Assembly (NCBI GenBank): GCA_002335605.1
Contig: BEDY01000002.1
Span: 1,116,001 to 1,180,000 of the forward strand
Source of the DNA: Prillingera fragicola
Taxonomy: Eukaryota; Basidiomycota; Tremellomycetes; Trichosporonales; Trichosporonaceae
Length of the DNA: 64,000 bases
Direction of reading: 5' to 3'
Positions 47,101-60,382 of the stretch are shown here, piece by piece (within the stretch, counting starts at the first letter, position 1; every line of letters starts with the position of its first letter). Position numbers and translations under genes: made by a program. The notes under the pieces were generated by a model that saw only the letters and a list, made by a program, of their open reading frames with translations, had not been told where the DNA came from and did not search any database.

Positions 47101-50100
47101 ATGGAAAGATCGAAAGGCAAGCCAGTCTTGTTGATAAACACGTAGGGGCTATACACCTGCACTTTGAAGGCACCGCCAGAGTTGGGGAACGCGTAGTAGT
47201 GCAGCTTGAGCTGCATCTTCAAGCCCTTGGGGTCGGTCAGAGAGAAGTTGTTCTCAATGGGCAGCTCCGGGTCGTCCGTGTTGATGATCGCATAGTCACT
47301 CTGCTTGAACGGAGTGTCCTCAGGAGCGACACTCAACAAGAGCAGGTGAGACAGCTCAACCGTGTGAATGGGGCTTGTACCACCCTTGACAAGGAAGTTG
47401 CTCGAACTCAGACTGGTCGCCTTGTCGTGGATGCGGAACTTGAGATCATATGGCAAGAGGTTCTCCAGCTCTACAGGTGCGCGCAGCATGAGCGACATCC
47501 TTGGGTAGATGCGAGTTGACGGATCCTTGGAGTTGAAGTTGGCTTGAGCCTGGAAGTAGAACGCAGGCTCCTTCGGTGTCATGTGCTTGCAGCTAATGGG
47601 ACGGATGGGTCGCGCAATAAGCTGCCGCCAGTGCAGCGGGGTGGACCAAGAGTAGTCGAAGCCAAACCCTCGCAACGGCCTCAAGCGGAATCGCTGATCG
47701 TAGGCTGCCTCAAAGGGTACAGGGAAGGTCTGCCCAGGGTCAATCTTCATAACGTGGCCAGATGCCTTGCCGTGAGCGTCAACAATAACCATTTCGATGG
47801 GAAGACTGGTCTGGTTGTCGACAGTGAGAGTGGAGCGAATGGTAATGTACTTGATGTTGTCCTCGAGTTCAATCTCGCACATGAGCTGGTGCGTGACCTT
47901 CTCGATGCGAGGACGCAAGTTGAGCACATGCTCGCCCTCTCGGTCGACCGAGATGCCGCGGATGGGGTCAAACTTGTGCGAGCAATCGGGCAATTCAAGA
48001 CCAAACGAGTTATGCCTCACTGCGGAAACATTGTCACGCAGAGTCTGCCTGTCCTCGAAAAACCATGGGACGTCGGCGCCATCCTCCAGCAGCTTGCGCT
48101 TGTGCCAAGGAATGGCCGACAGGTCATCGCTCTCGGGCCAGACTGCAATCTCCATGCCAGTACGATTTCGCATCCTGAATGGCGCGGCTGGTCCGCGGTC
48201 CTTGATCCGGTCACCTTCCTTGCTGTAGACAGTCATGGACGTGATGCCGAGTTCGATGAAGGCCGAGGTAAGACTCAACTCCAGACGCTGTTCAGCGGAC
48301 AACTTGACATTTAGGGGGCTGGTGCCAGGAACAGCCGTCGAGCGAGTGACATGGAGGTCAAACTTCCACGGGTCCATGAGTGGCTCAAAGTACGAGTTGG
48401 TGAGGTTGAAGTAGCGGATCGAGGTGGTGAGCGACGTTGCCACCTTCAGATCCGTAGACCAATCGTTGACCATGCAGGTAAACTGGCTCGTGGACAGATG
48501 GACCATTGGCATCTCGTGCACGTCGCCCACGAGAACGAACTGGAAGCCGTTTATTTGAAGCTTGAGCTGCTCCTTGGAGATAAGTACGTGGGTCTTGGTC
48601 GCGGCTGCTGATGACCGTCGGCGGCTGACAGAGGAGCGACGAGCTGAAGGGGCAGTGTTCGATGGCACCATCAACGTGGAGGGGGCGACGGTCGTCGCGT
48701 CGTCGGCTGTGGCTCCGGTCGAAGCGGTAAGCTGCCTCGCGGGCTTGCCCTGCGAGTCCTGAGCTGCAGCTGCAGCTGCAGCGTCCGATGCGAGGGCCTT
48801 GGTCGCAGCTGCAGTGGCCTTGTTGACAATGTCAAGAATGAGCGTGATGTCGCTGAACGAGGCACGGAAGATGACGGCGACCGGGATCTCGATGTCAAAG
48901 TTGGTCATCTGCTGCGCTCCGCGGCGACGAGTGTCAAGGGACAACGTCATGTCGACGTCGTCAAGGAAACTGACCCTGTCCTCGGGCTGATCCATACGGC
49001 CGAACGACATTCCCAGCTTGTCGATCTTGAGAGCCAGGACGTTGCTCTGGGACACCAGGATCTCCTTGATGGAGAGCTGGATGGCTTGGGTGCGCGGATT
49101 GGCATCATCCGCGAGAACGATAACCGTCGAGTTGACAATGTCGATACGGAACGCAAGTGTGCCAGGAGCTGGTGGCCCCTCCGCAGACTCGTTCACGGTG
49201 TCAGCGTCGGCTTCCGGGGTCGCCTCAGGTTCAGCATTATTCTTGAATGGAGAAACAGCAAACTCGAGCAGCGCCGCCAGCGGCTCTACCGCGAGAATGA
49301 ATCGAGGGCTATCGACCGTGACAATGGCCAGGGCAGACTGGTCCGAGGACTTGGTATACTGCACCATGCTAGGAAGTCAGCTCTGATAAACCGCAATGTA
49401 CTCACATTTGATTGCCATCGTTGGCTAGCTCGGGCACAATGTCACGGAACGCCGAGTTGCCGGCCCTCGTGCTGCTAAAGGCCAGCGTTTTGAGTGAGAA
49501 CTCCGCCTCCATGGCACTGTTTGAAAGAGTCTTGAACGCGAGATGGCTGCCAAGGAGTGTGAAGCGAGCAATACTGTTCTTCTCGAGGTCTGCTTCCACA
49601 AGAGCATCCGCGCCGTAAATCTCCATGCCAATCGACTTGACGGCGAAGACAAAATCGAGAGACGTCCACACATCCTCGGCACCAGCCGGCACCTGCAAGG
49701 CCGGTGTCAAGTCGGTTGCGGTTCCAAGAGGAGTGTCCTCGCGGCTGCTCTCCGCGATGGGAGTAGGCGGAGCGGTTATGGACGCCGGTGTTGGTGGCAG
49801 AGACTCGTCCTCGTCGTCGGCGAGTCCACTCAACGCACGTGGCAATGATTCCAGCACGCTCATCACAAGAACATATTGTCGCTGGGTGAGTCGCAATTTG
49901 ACATCCGACATGTCTGTCGTCACCTCTGTATCCGCATGGTGAGGGTCGGACCGGTGTTCTGATCCACCTGCCTGCTTGACCGTCGCCGTGATGGCCACGT
50001 CGTCGACAAGCTGCATGACATTCTTCTTGTCGTCGACAAAGATTTCGGATGCCACGTTGATACCGCGCAGGCTCGCATCGATGGTGCTGGTGTCGTTTGG

Positions 50101-53100
50101 GTCACCGAGGTACTCGTTCTTGGCGATAATCTCACCAAGACGGAGGATGAGAACGTCGGGAGACGAGAGGCCGTCGCGAGGCAGGACTATAATAGGGGTG
50201 TTGACAACAATGTCGTAACGCATCCGAGTTACTTCTGACGCGCTCTGCAAAGCAGCCTGCTGAGCTGCGTCGTAGACCGCCTTCATGCGCGCAAACTTGA
50301 AAAGCCACGCATACAGGTCGTGCACGGGCTGCTCCATGAATGTGAACTTGAGCGAGCCCGCACGCAGGTGGATGGACGAGTTGTAGCCGGGGAAGGTAGG
50401 GTCGTCTGGGTTGAAGGTCTCGTAGCTGAAGTCGGCTAGCTCTTCGCCCTCGATGGTGAGGAGATGCTTGAAGGCAGGGTTGGCAGGGGTACTCTCCGAC
50501 GTGTCGTCAAGAGAAAGATTACCCAGACGCGCCCCAACACGCATGGTTCCACCTCTCAACATGAGGCCCACGTCTGCTGAAGGAAGACTGAGAAGGGCAA
50601 ATCGAACATGGTTGTTCTCGAGCGATACTTGTGCACTGGTGAGCTTGACGCGAATACGCAGCTTGTCTGACGATGCCTCCTGTTCTTTGGCACTAGGGGT
50701 TACGCTCTTCTGGTCGCCATCACTGTCGTTAATTTCTTCGATGGTGGCCTCCTTGTCCTTTGGAACAAAAGTGGTCATGATGAAGTCGTAAAGCGACAGG
50801 ATGGGTTCAGGCGACAGGGTGATGTTGAACGTTGAGAGCTCAGTGTCGATGCTCTGATCGACGCCCTCGTGCTCCGTCATAAAGTCGGGGGCATCTTTCT
50901 GCACCTTCAAGTAACGAACTTGAACCAGCTTGTGTTCGCTGGGGTCGCCATCCTTTACTTCACCAGAGGAGAGAAGCGGCATCTGGGGCTTGTTGCCCTC
51001 TTCCAGCATCGCAAGCGAAATGTTGCGCAGGAAAAGGTCAACGGACATCTCGTACTTGCGTTGCTTAAAAGTAAGGCCAAAGCCCTCCAAGGAAGCGTTG
51101 GCAAGTGCTCGCTCTGAGGTTGGGGATGTGGAGCGGAATAGCGAGGCTTGGAGTTTGCCGACGGAGAAGGAAAACTCAAACGTGACCTGCTGAAGCTCTC
51201 TCTTCTGGGCCTGGGTCATTAGCAACAGTGGGTCGTGGCGCACGTACCTCTGTCTGGTCATTCTCGGCCTCAAAGAACTGGTCGCCAGTCTTTCCATCCA
51301 ACGAGTCGTCGTGTGAGAAATGGGAGCGTGTCTCATGGGAGTCATCGAGATTGTACTCCTGCACCTCTCGTCGGTCCAGAATAGACGGTGGTTTGGGAGG
51401 AATGACGGTGCTTCCGGAGACATCCTCGTCTTCGTCGTCAAACTTGGGGACCGCAACGTCGATGAATTTCATCAACGTTTCTGGTCCGTCAGTACAGTGC
51501 ATCACCAGACGCTATGACTCACGGTATTTGCGATCCGAAAAGTTGACCTGCAGCTCTGGCAAGACACCCTCGATCTTGAACTTTGTCAAAGTCGGTGCAT
51601 TGACAATAGCGTTGTGGACGGTGAAGTTCATGTTGATACGCTCGACGATGTGCAGCTCGGCTCCCTCGTGGCTGGGAGAGTCGAGAGCCTTCATACATGC
51701 CTCGACGTCGTCGCCCATGAGAAGCTGAGTGGAGTCGAGGCTCAACATGAACCGGTCATACATGAGGTCCTCAAGGGCCTTGTAGTCGTCGTCACTGTAC
51801 TGCTTGCCGCGCTTGGACTGAACATCCTTGAGTCGATCCTGGTCTGCCATCTTGCTGTCCACCGAAATGTGACCCGCATCCAGGACGAGCGTCTGCGAGT
51901 TCTCCTGCGTGACATCCATGGGAACAATGACAATGGGTGCGTTCATGTCGACGTGTACGTCCAAAGTCTTGTGCTGGTCCAGGGCGTACTCGAGGCCGGC
52001 GCGGGTCTCCTTTCGGATTCCGTCTAGAGTCTCTCCTGCGGCGTCGAGGAGAGCGCTGATCGACTCAAGCTGGCTTGCCGGCGGTTTGAAGAACGCTACA
52101 ACTGCCTCGACATAGTTGCGGTGGTAGATTATCTCGAGGTGGCGCATCTTGACCGACACTGCATTGTCTGCGCGTCCGTCGAGAGGATTGTGCTCAAAGT
52201 CAAGGGAGAAGAACGGATCAGCCCCAGCAGTAGCCTGGCTGCTGATCTCGGCGAGCGCTTTGGTCGTGTCCTCAATGTCCAATGAACCCTGTTGGGCAAT
52301 GGACTGTGTCCTTCCTCGGCCGTCGGCATCCTTGACACGAACAATCTGGGGGTAGCGAGAGTTGGGTGTCGTGCCGTCGTAGACACGGAAACCACCAAGA
52401 GCAAGCTTGCCGCTCATCGAATCCGTAAGCTGGGTGACACCGGCCGAGAACGAGTCGAATACCAGCGCCATGATATCTTGATCGCTGCCGTGAGGGTCTG
52501 TTCGCAAAGAGAAGGAGCCCTTGTTGAGCGTGGCCGCGACTCGCAGTTTCATGAGGTCGCGGGCGGCGCCGCTACTAACCTCGGCCGCTGACCAAGCGTC
52601 ATAGTCGATGATATCGTTCAGTTCCTTCTGATCATCCTCCGTTACGGTGATAGGGGCGTCGTCCGAGCCCGGCTGCTGCACGGTCGAGCCCCACAGCCAC
52701 TGCGACCATGTCTGAGGCTGCTCCTTTGCGTGCTCGGCCACCTGCTTCTTGCGAACGGCAGCATCTTTCCGGGCTGCTACGCGCGCGACGGAACGGAAGA
52801 ACCTAATGTCCTCGTACGACAGCTCCGTCTCTAGCTTGTCCAAGGCGACCTGCTCCTGCCTGGTTAGCACAAGTATCCCTGGTTGCACTCACATCTGGTG
52901 GCAGCGGCTGTCCCTCAGGCAATGCCAGCTTCTTGACATAAAGATCAACATATTGCTTGCGTTTGTCGCGACGCTCCGAGAGATATGCCCATGACCATCG
53001 CCTGTTCTTCTCGTGCACCTCTGAACTGATTGCGTTAAGGGCAAACTTCCAGCGCGCTTTGGCGGGATTCTCTTCCAACTGCTCTTGTGGTGGGCGGAAT

Positions 53101-54210
53101 TTGTAGTACTGGTGGGTGCGGTGGTAAAAGTGAAACACATCGACCATGGACAAGGCGTCGCGGTACTGGGCGCGATCGAGGACAACGCCAATCTCGTCGA
53201 ACAAGACTTGAAGATCATACTGTGGTGTGTCGGCAGTCATGTTGCGGTGAATCACCAGACGAGCCTCGCCAGTGACTGGTTTCAGAATGTACTGGTGACG
53301 CGGCTTATCGACCAGCATTTTCTTAAGCGCGTCGATGGTCTCCAACCGATCCTCGCCTTGCTCCAAACCTGAAGTATCGGTGTCAAAGTAGACGGATAGT
53401 TCACTAAGTTTCGACAACTTGTGAACGTCCTTGACATCGTTCTGAAGGAATGCCTCGACCCAGTTCTCGTCGGTGGACACCATCTTGAACTCGGAGATTG
53501 TGAGACCGGCAGCAAAGGGATGCTCCGGAGTCGTGGTTCCATCCTCGTAACGGATGTGGATGTTCTTTATATGAATCTGCACATTGTTGATAATCTTGGT
53601 GGTGATGGCACCAAGATACGTCTGCTTGTCTGCAAGATGGTTAGTAACGCCCTTGTAATCACGTAGCTAGTCGTGAATCTCACTGTCGTTTCCTTGAGCA
53701 TCTTCGACTTGACTAGCAGCGCTGTCGACGGCCTCTGCGCTCCGCAGCTTCTCCTGCTTGGTTGCCTGCTCGACTCGCTCGTCCTCGTCTGGATCTATCT
53801 TGCCCTGCGGTCGCGCTCGAGCTAGGACGTAAATGTCATCAATCTCGATTTGGGCAGGCTGATTCTTGATCGCTTGCCATGGAATGGTGATGGATAATGT
53901 GCCAATGTCACCTGCCAATGTCAGAACTCTCCGTGCCAGGCTGTGAGCGACCTACCAGCGACAATTTCAACAGGTAATCCAAAGCGTTCAAGCACTGACT
54001 GCTTGAGACGAAGATTGTTAAACTGTGCCTTGCCTGAGGAACAAATGTCAGCTGCACTCGACGCCACGCAGCAGAAGCGGCGCCACCCCTATCACGTCTG
54101 CACTCACCTGCAAGAACGGAGAGTTTGAGGTCGTCTGCGTTCAAGTTTTCAACGTATGGCGAGACATAAACGTTGAGCATGCGCAGGGCAATGTCTTTAA
54201 CGACCTGCAT
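44143..54210 (-). CDS. VPS13: vacuolar protein sorting protein VPS13 (bridge-like lipid transfer protein)
   Basis: Eleven exons (54210-54108, 54033-53956, 53911-53684, 53629-52893, 52855-51523, 51480-51248, 51210-49406, 49368-46230, 46183-45047, 45000-44240, 44188-44143) give 3199 residues in one frame, close to yeast Vps13 (3144). The chorein-N segment includes YVENLNADDLKLSVLAG, FNNLRLKQSVLERF and TLSITIPWQAI. The long rod continues through the 3.1-kb exon with the SHR-binding/VAB-type region. The C-terminus has the amphipathic Gly/Ala-rich ATG2-C-like part and a PH-like end. The protein bridges membranes and moves lipids at contact sites. Its start MQVVKDIALRML differs from the usual MLEG/MFEG opening. 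It converges with SPT16, 160 bases apart. Confidence 0.94.
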
Positions 54211-54687
54211 GATGCCGGGCTGCTGCGTTGCAGCTTGGAGGTTGCCGTACGCCTCGTATCAACAAGTCGGGTGTCCAGAAAAGTTTGGTGGGGAGTCACA
54301 AGAAGAGAATGCGCCTCGAGTACAAGACAGGTGTCGTGACCGAATGATAGTGTGAGAGTCAGTCGCCTGCCGCCGTGTTTGCGTGAATATGTGATGAGGA
54401 GACGACTGAAAGAGAGAGGATGGAGTGTACGAGTAGCCTATGAGAGATGGCCACCGTATGGAGTCGAGCGCGCGTCATCGAGCAAGCCAGCCCTAGCAGC
54501 AACCGTGGGCCATAAACGTCAGTCCGTCAGGGAAGGGAGGATGCAGGCTGGCCACCCAGGGAAGGTTGTCCGGTGGTAGGAAGGTCACGTGCAGGCACGG
54601 ATACCATATGTTGAATTTCGGTGGCCAAGACCATACTGCTGCTGCTACGTCCTCTGCACCACACTCCTCTCTCAAAAGCAACAAGCC
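54211..54687. promoter_or_regulatory. divergent intergenic region, VPS13 to ECM16
   Basis: About 477 bases between two start codons, holding both promoters. No distinctive site noted. Confidence 0.4.
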
Positions 54688-57600
54688 ATGCCGCCTCCCG
54701 TTCGCGAGCGGTACAATGCCAAGGCCCGCGGGTCTGTGGCAGGAGGAAAGAGTCACAAAAAGGGAAAGCGCAAGCACAGGCAGGACGAGCCAGAGGAGCC
54801 AGAGCAACTCAAACAGCCTCATCACGAGATTGGCATGTCGTCCAAGAAGCGCAAGCGTCTCGACTCGTACATCGTGAGAACAAGACAAAAGCTGGCAAGG
54901 AAGAAGAAGATCTAACACGCTATTAGCACAAGAAGCTCCAGCTCGAGCGACGAGACGAAACCCTCAAGACACTTGCATCGCTGCAGGGGAACAGCTCTGT
55001 CGCAACCTCGCTCCTGTCAACCGCTGGCTTGGGACAGAACCCTTCCAACCCTTCGAGCGCACAAGAGCGCGCAGACCGTATTGAGGACCGGACTGTTAGG
55101 CGCGGTATTGATCGTCTCAAGAAACGTCACGGTGACAGTGACGGCCACAGCAGCGACGATTCTGACGGCAATGGACTTGCCGTCGAGGTTGTCGATCTAG
55201 CCGCAGGTGACGGCGACAACGGCATGACGGTGCTTGAGACCAAGGCAGAACAGAAGGCTCGTGAGAAAGCAGCAGCCCGTGGTGCTAAGGGCAAGATCTC
55301 GCTGAAGAAGGTACGCACTCCCCGCTGCACCCACTGACTTCAGGCCAACTGGAACCCCAAGGCTGCGAAGGCCAAGACAGAGGGTTCATCCTCAGATTTT
55401 GACTCCTCGGACTCTGGTAACGACAGCTCGGATGAGGAGGCCGAAGCCGGACCGTCCGAGCCTAGGAGGTCTACCTCCCCGAAGGCAAAGCCGGCAACCT
55501 CGGCTCTTGGCGGAGCTCTGAAAAAGGCGCCGGTTGGCGATGCGTTGAAGACTCCCTCAGCAGTTGGAGGAACCTTGAAACCCGCAGTTGGCTCAGCTCT
55601 AGGCGGGGCTCTCAAGAATCCGGTTGGAAGCGCTCTTGGAGGTGCTCTCAGGACGGCCAACGGCGCGTCTGTCCAGCCCCGTGTGGTTCTCCGAGGTCCA
55701 AAGAAGTTTGCTCCTGCACGGAGACGGCAGGCCGCTAGCAGCGACGAGGATGACGACGAGGAGTCTTCAGATGACAGTGATGAAGATGACGACGACGAGG
55801 AGGACGATGACGACGAGGAGGACGGTGAGGATGAGGAGGAAGAGGAGGGAGATGACAGCGAGGATGAGGAGACGGAAGCCAATGATGGAGAAGTCACAAG
55901 CAAGAAGGGCAAGTTCAAGGCTTGGGCTCAAGACCAGATGGGGACGACTTTCCAGTCATCAGCACCCGATCTGCTGGCTACCACGGACAGCTCAGCCCCC
56001 AAGAAGGCCTCGAAGCCCATTCCCAAGACTGGCGAGTTTGTTGGGCCGCTTGGCGCCGCCTTGGCCATTCCCACCTCGTCACTGTTGACTGGAGGAGAGA
56101 CGGGAGCGACCGCCCGGCCCAAGCTTGCACGCCGGCCTTCAGTGGCCGAATCACGAATGGAGCTGCCCATCTTGGCCGAGGAGCAGGGCATTGTGGAAGC
56201 CGTGCTCATGCACCCCGTCGTGGTCATCTGCGGTGAAACTGGCTCCGGTAAAACGACCCAGGTTCCTCAAATGCTCTACGAGGCTGGCTTTGGTTTCCCT
56301 GGATCAAGTAAGTTTGCACGCGTAGCTAAACGTTGACAATCAGACAATCCAGGGATGATCGCAGTTACTCAGCCTCGACGTGTGGCTGCAGTATCGTTGG
56401 CGGAGCGCGTGCGCGACGAACTCGGATTTGACGTTCGCTCTGGTGTCGTCGCTCACCAGATTCGTTACAGTTCCACCACTTCGCCTGATACGTCGATCAA
56501 GTTCATGACTGACGGTGTGCTGCTCCGCGAGCTTGCCACCGATTTCCTCCTTTCTCGCTACTCGGTAATCGTTGTCGACGAAGCACACGAGCGTGGAGTG
56601 AACACGGATGTGCTTATTGGCGTTCTGTCACGCGTTGCCAAGCTTCGTGAGAAGCGCTGGCGTGAGGCGGGCGACAGCAAGGATAAGCTCAGCCCGTTGC
56701 GCATTGTCATCATGTCTGCCACCCTGCGCGTGGCCGACTTTGCTGAGAATGCGACTCTCTTCCCTACCCCACCGCCCGTCATCCACATTGGTGCTCGCCA
56801 GCACCCTGTGACTGTTCACTTTTCTCGCCGCACCGAGTCCGATTACGTGGAGGAGGCGTTCAAGAAGGTGTGCAAGATTCACTCTCGTCTGCCACCCGGT
56901 GCCATTCTCGTCTTCCTCACAGGCCAGAGTGAAATCATGGGTCTTTGCCGCAAGCTTGACAAGAAGTATTCTCAGGCCAAGGGCAAGTATGGCAAGAAGC
57001 AGGCACCAAAGCCGGAGCGCGAGGAGGGTGTCCTTCCACCCGAAGGTACGTCGTTCTACGGAACCGTCCAACTAACTCCCCAGTGCTGGAAGCCGAGGAT
57101 GTCGACCTTGGCGGAGACCAGGATTTGGCCGCTGACGTGGACGACGGAGTCGCCGAGGAGGACCCCGAGGCCCTCGACACGGACGATGAGGAGACTGATC
57201 TCGTCCTCGAGGAGACAGACGCGCCTATCACGGTTCTCCCGCTCTACTCCTTGCTCCCCCACGAGCAGCAGATGGCAGTGTTCAAGCCACCTCCAGAGGG
57301 ACACCGCTTGGTAATCGTTTCGACAAACGTTGCCGAGACGTCGCTCACGATCCCCGGCGTCCGCTACGTTGTCGATTGTGGTCGTGCAAAGGAGCGTCAG
57401 TACGATGCCACTTCCGGCGTGCAAAACTTTGCCGTCTCCTGGATCTCAAAGGCGTCGGCCGCGCAGCGTGCTGGTCGTGCCGGTCGTACTGGCCCCGGAC
57501 ATTGCTACCGCCTGTACTCTTCGGCACTCTTTGAGGATCACTTTGCGGCGTTCTCAGAGCCAGAGATTCTGCGCATGCCCATCGAAGGTGTTGTGCTGCA

Positions 57601-58729
57601 GATGAAGGCGATGAACATTGATGCGGTCATCAACTTCCCCTTCCCTACTCCTCCCGACCGACAGGCGCTCAAGCGTGCCGAGGGTCTGCTGCAGCACCTT
57701 GGCGCCCTCGATCGGCCCGTGTCAACGCGCATGATCACCGGCGTCCAGCGCGAAGGCGTCGCCGGTGGCCGCATCACGGACCTTGGTCGCGCCATGTCGG
57801 CTTACCCGGTCTCGCCACGCTTTGCCAAGATGCTCGTTGTCGGTGCTCAGAACGACTGCCTTGCTTACGTCATTGCCATTGTGGCGGGCCTGAGCGTCGG
57901 CGATCCGTTTGTGCACGAGAACACTCTCGAACTTGACGAAGACGCCGAGAGCGGCGACCCCGAGCGCGATGCCGAGCTGGCGCACATCCGCAGTGACGAC
58001 ATTCGCGAAAAGGAGAAACGCAAGGACATGCGCCGACAGTTCTTCAAACACCAGGCGGCATTTGACGGCAATGGCGAAAGCGACATGTTCAAGCTGCTCA
58101 CCGCCATTGGCGCCTACGAGCACAACCCGACAGCGTCGTTCTGTACCGAGTACTTCTTGCGGCTCAAGGCCATGCAGGAGATTCAGCAGCTGCGCAGCCA
58201 GATCTGCACAATCGCCAAGGTGCCCAAGCACCACATTGAGCCGCCTACAGACCGGCAGCGCAAAATTCTGCGCCAGATCATTACCGCCGGCTTCATCGAC
58301 CAGGTGGCTGTTCTGGAGTCTGTTGCCCAGAAAAAGGGATCGTCGGCCAACCCCTCGACTCGCGGTATTCCATACCGCGCCGTCGGTGTCCCCGAGCCTG
58401 TCTACATTCACCCTTCGAGCGCTCTGTTCCACCACTCTCCCCCCGATTTCCTCGTGTTTACCGAGCTTGTCCGCACGAGCCGCGTGTGGGTCAAGGGAGT
58501 CACGCGGATCCAGCCGACTTGGCTCGCGGTGCTAGGCAAAGAGCTGTGCTCGTTCTCGCGTCCCATGGAGGCACCCGGAGCTGCTGCCCGGGCCGCCAAG
58601 ATGAACGCCACCAAGACAGAGCGTGAGGTAATCGTTGTGCCCCACTTTGGCGACCTTGGCGTCGACCTTCCGCCTGTCAAGCGCAAGCAGCGCCGTGAGG
58701 GCACGAGGTGGATCACCCTCGACGAGTAG
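54688..58729 (+). CDS. ECM16: DEAH-box RNA helicase ECM16/DHR1 (DHX37 family)
   Basis: Five exons (54688-54873, 54927-55310, 55344-56307, 56344-57045, 57084-58729) give 1293 residues. A long basic then acidic N-terminal extension (to about 430) precedes the helicase core: Walker [11 protein letters not shown] (about 485), QPRRVAA, DEAH (about 590), [13 protein letters not shown] and [12 protein letters not shown]. The HA2/winged-helix and OB-fold regions follow, ending in WITLDE. In yeast Dhr1 releases U3 snoRNA from pre-40S ribosomes in the nucleolus. An Asp/Glu-rich insert (about 735-765) separates the RecA lobes, common in this subfamily. Introns are 53, 33, 36 and 38 nt. Confidence 0.93.
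55498..55655 (+). repeat. degenerate tandem repeat in ECM16 N-terminus
   Basis: About five copies of an 8-12 codon unit of the form (S)ALGGALK-xPVG or GTLKPAVG are encoded in a row, residues about 242-293. They lie just before the polyacidic tract, in the disordered extension. Confidence 0.7.
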
Positions 58730-58853
58730 CCTTGCCTGCTCCCTTTCACTTTGTACCACTAGAGGCACATTTTCCGTACATCACAATTACCTCGCATGGC
58801 ATTGATACATACCCGACTGCAAAAAGAAAGACTTCAGACCTCTAAACCTCTCC

Positions 58854-59797
58854 TTATGTGCACATGTAGCCGCCGTCGACGTTCCAGGTGACGCCGTTGA
58901 CAAAGGACGCCTCCTGGCTGGACAGGAACACGATGACGTCTGCAACTTCGGCGGGGACTGCACCCCGAGCCATTGGGGTCTTTTCGGGCCTCGTGGCCAT
59001 CTCGAGTAGCTTGCGAGCGTTCTCGTTCATTGTCATCTGGGCATTGGGTCAGTGATTGCTCCAAGCTCGGCTGTGGTGTACCTACCGGAGTCTCGATAAA
59101 GCCAGGGGCGACGTTGTTGCTGTCCATGTCAGTCATCTATGCTTGTAGTGGAACGCTGGAGACTTACGTGCGAATACCCATCTGGGCGTACTCCATACAG
59201 GCCGTCTTGACGAGACCGACGAGAGCGTGTTTGGAGGTGACATAAGACCCAATACCGGCCGAGCCACGGAGACCCAGAACCGACGATGTGTTAACAATGG
59301 TGCCGCGCTGCGAGCGGCGGGGGTCGCGGCCCTCTGCAGCAGGAACGACGTCCTGCTTGAGCATCTGGGCAATCTCCTCGCGAACGCAGAAAAAGACACC
59401 GCGCTCGTTGACGTTGACGACACGGTCCCACTCCTCGTCCGAGCACTCGGACAGGGGCGCACGACCGGCGACACCGGCACAGTTGACGGCGTGGTCGATG
59501 CGGCCGAACGCCGTGACGGCGGCAGCGACCATGTCCTTTACAGACTGCGAGTCGGCCGTGTCCACAACGATCGTCTTGACGTCGATGCTGTGGCCGTTTG
59601 TTCCGAGCGCCTTGAGCTCGGCCTCCATCGCTGCCAGCAGCTCGACATTGCGGTCCGCAAGGGCGATGCGGCGGATGCCCTTTGCGACAAACGCGCGGGC
59701 AGTAGCGGCACCGATCTGAAAGGTCAGTCCGATTCATCTCGTTCGATGGAATACTCGCTCCAGACGCGCCACCAGTAATGAGAGCAACTCCGTCCAT
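58854..59797 (-). CDS. short-chain dehydrogenase/reductase (classical SDR, NAD-type)
   Basis: Four exons (59797-59759, 59715-59168, 59119-59086, 59036-58854) give 267 residues. The glycine motif TGGASGIGAA, the Asp ending beta-2 (ALADRN, favouring NAD(H)), the NCAG motif, the catalytic Ser in NTSSVLGL and YxxxK in SYVTSKHALVGL, and PGFIETPM mark a classical SDR. The C-terminal NGVTWNVDGGYMCT matches the family's usual GG-containing end. Substrate cannot be inferred. The first intron (59716-59758) is GC-AG with a gcgagt donor; no GT donor keeps the TGGASGIG motif. It converges with ECM16, 124 bases apart. Confidence 0.88.
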
Positions 59798-60352
59798 TCT
59801 TGTTGATACCGTTGGCAGAACCTTTGGGTGAGTTAGAGTATGCGGGGATGGAGCCTCGACGTCTAAAGTGCGTCGTCTTATATGCATGCCATGTCGACCT
59901 AGTGGTCAGTTGACCTGGTAGCTAGTGGGCCGGCCGCCGAGAAGTGCCAACAGGTAGCCTGTGTGACTGACGCGATGGGGGATGGGCATCACAGAGCGTC
60001 CTCGGCATTCGGTCGCCCGGCTGGGTGTAATCAAGTACCCGATACGGTCTGTACCGCGGGGGCTCCAACGGGATGGGCTACCATGGACTACTGCACATAC
60101 CGTTGGTGCGTCGCTGGTCGCTGATCTTTGGCCGCGCGTCAACAGAGCATGGAAAAACTCGAGCTGGTCACCGAGCATTGTCCAGCTGACGCGGAACAAC
60201 TGCAGATGCAACCGCGCGTCAATATTGCCGCCGGCTCCTCAGTAAGCCTGGCGTGACATGCATGATTTTCAAGTATTCACCAGCTGGGTAGCGCTCACAG
60301 TTCCGAGATCCTGATAGCATTGCTCACCGTGCCATCGTCAACATCGCCGACC

Positions 60353-60382
60353 GAGGAGGATCATTTCGAGGAGGATCATTTC
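60353..60382. repeat. two tandem copies of a 15-bp unit
   Basis: The unit gaggaggatcatttc occurs twice head to tail with no mismatch, in intergenic DNA. Confidence 0.85.

Noticed and set aside
47544..48314. Plus-strand frame of 256 codons
   Set aside because: Antisense to the long VPS13 exon.
59798..59887. Upstream in-frame ATG at 59887 for the short-chain dehydrogenase
   Set aside because: The added 30 residues are unlike the family; the second ATG (59797) starts directly before the cofactor-binding strand as in other SDRs.
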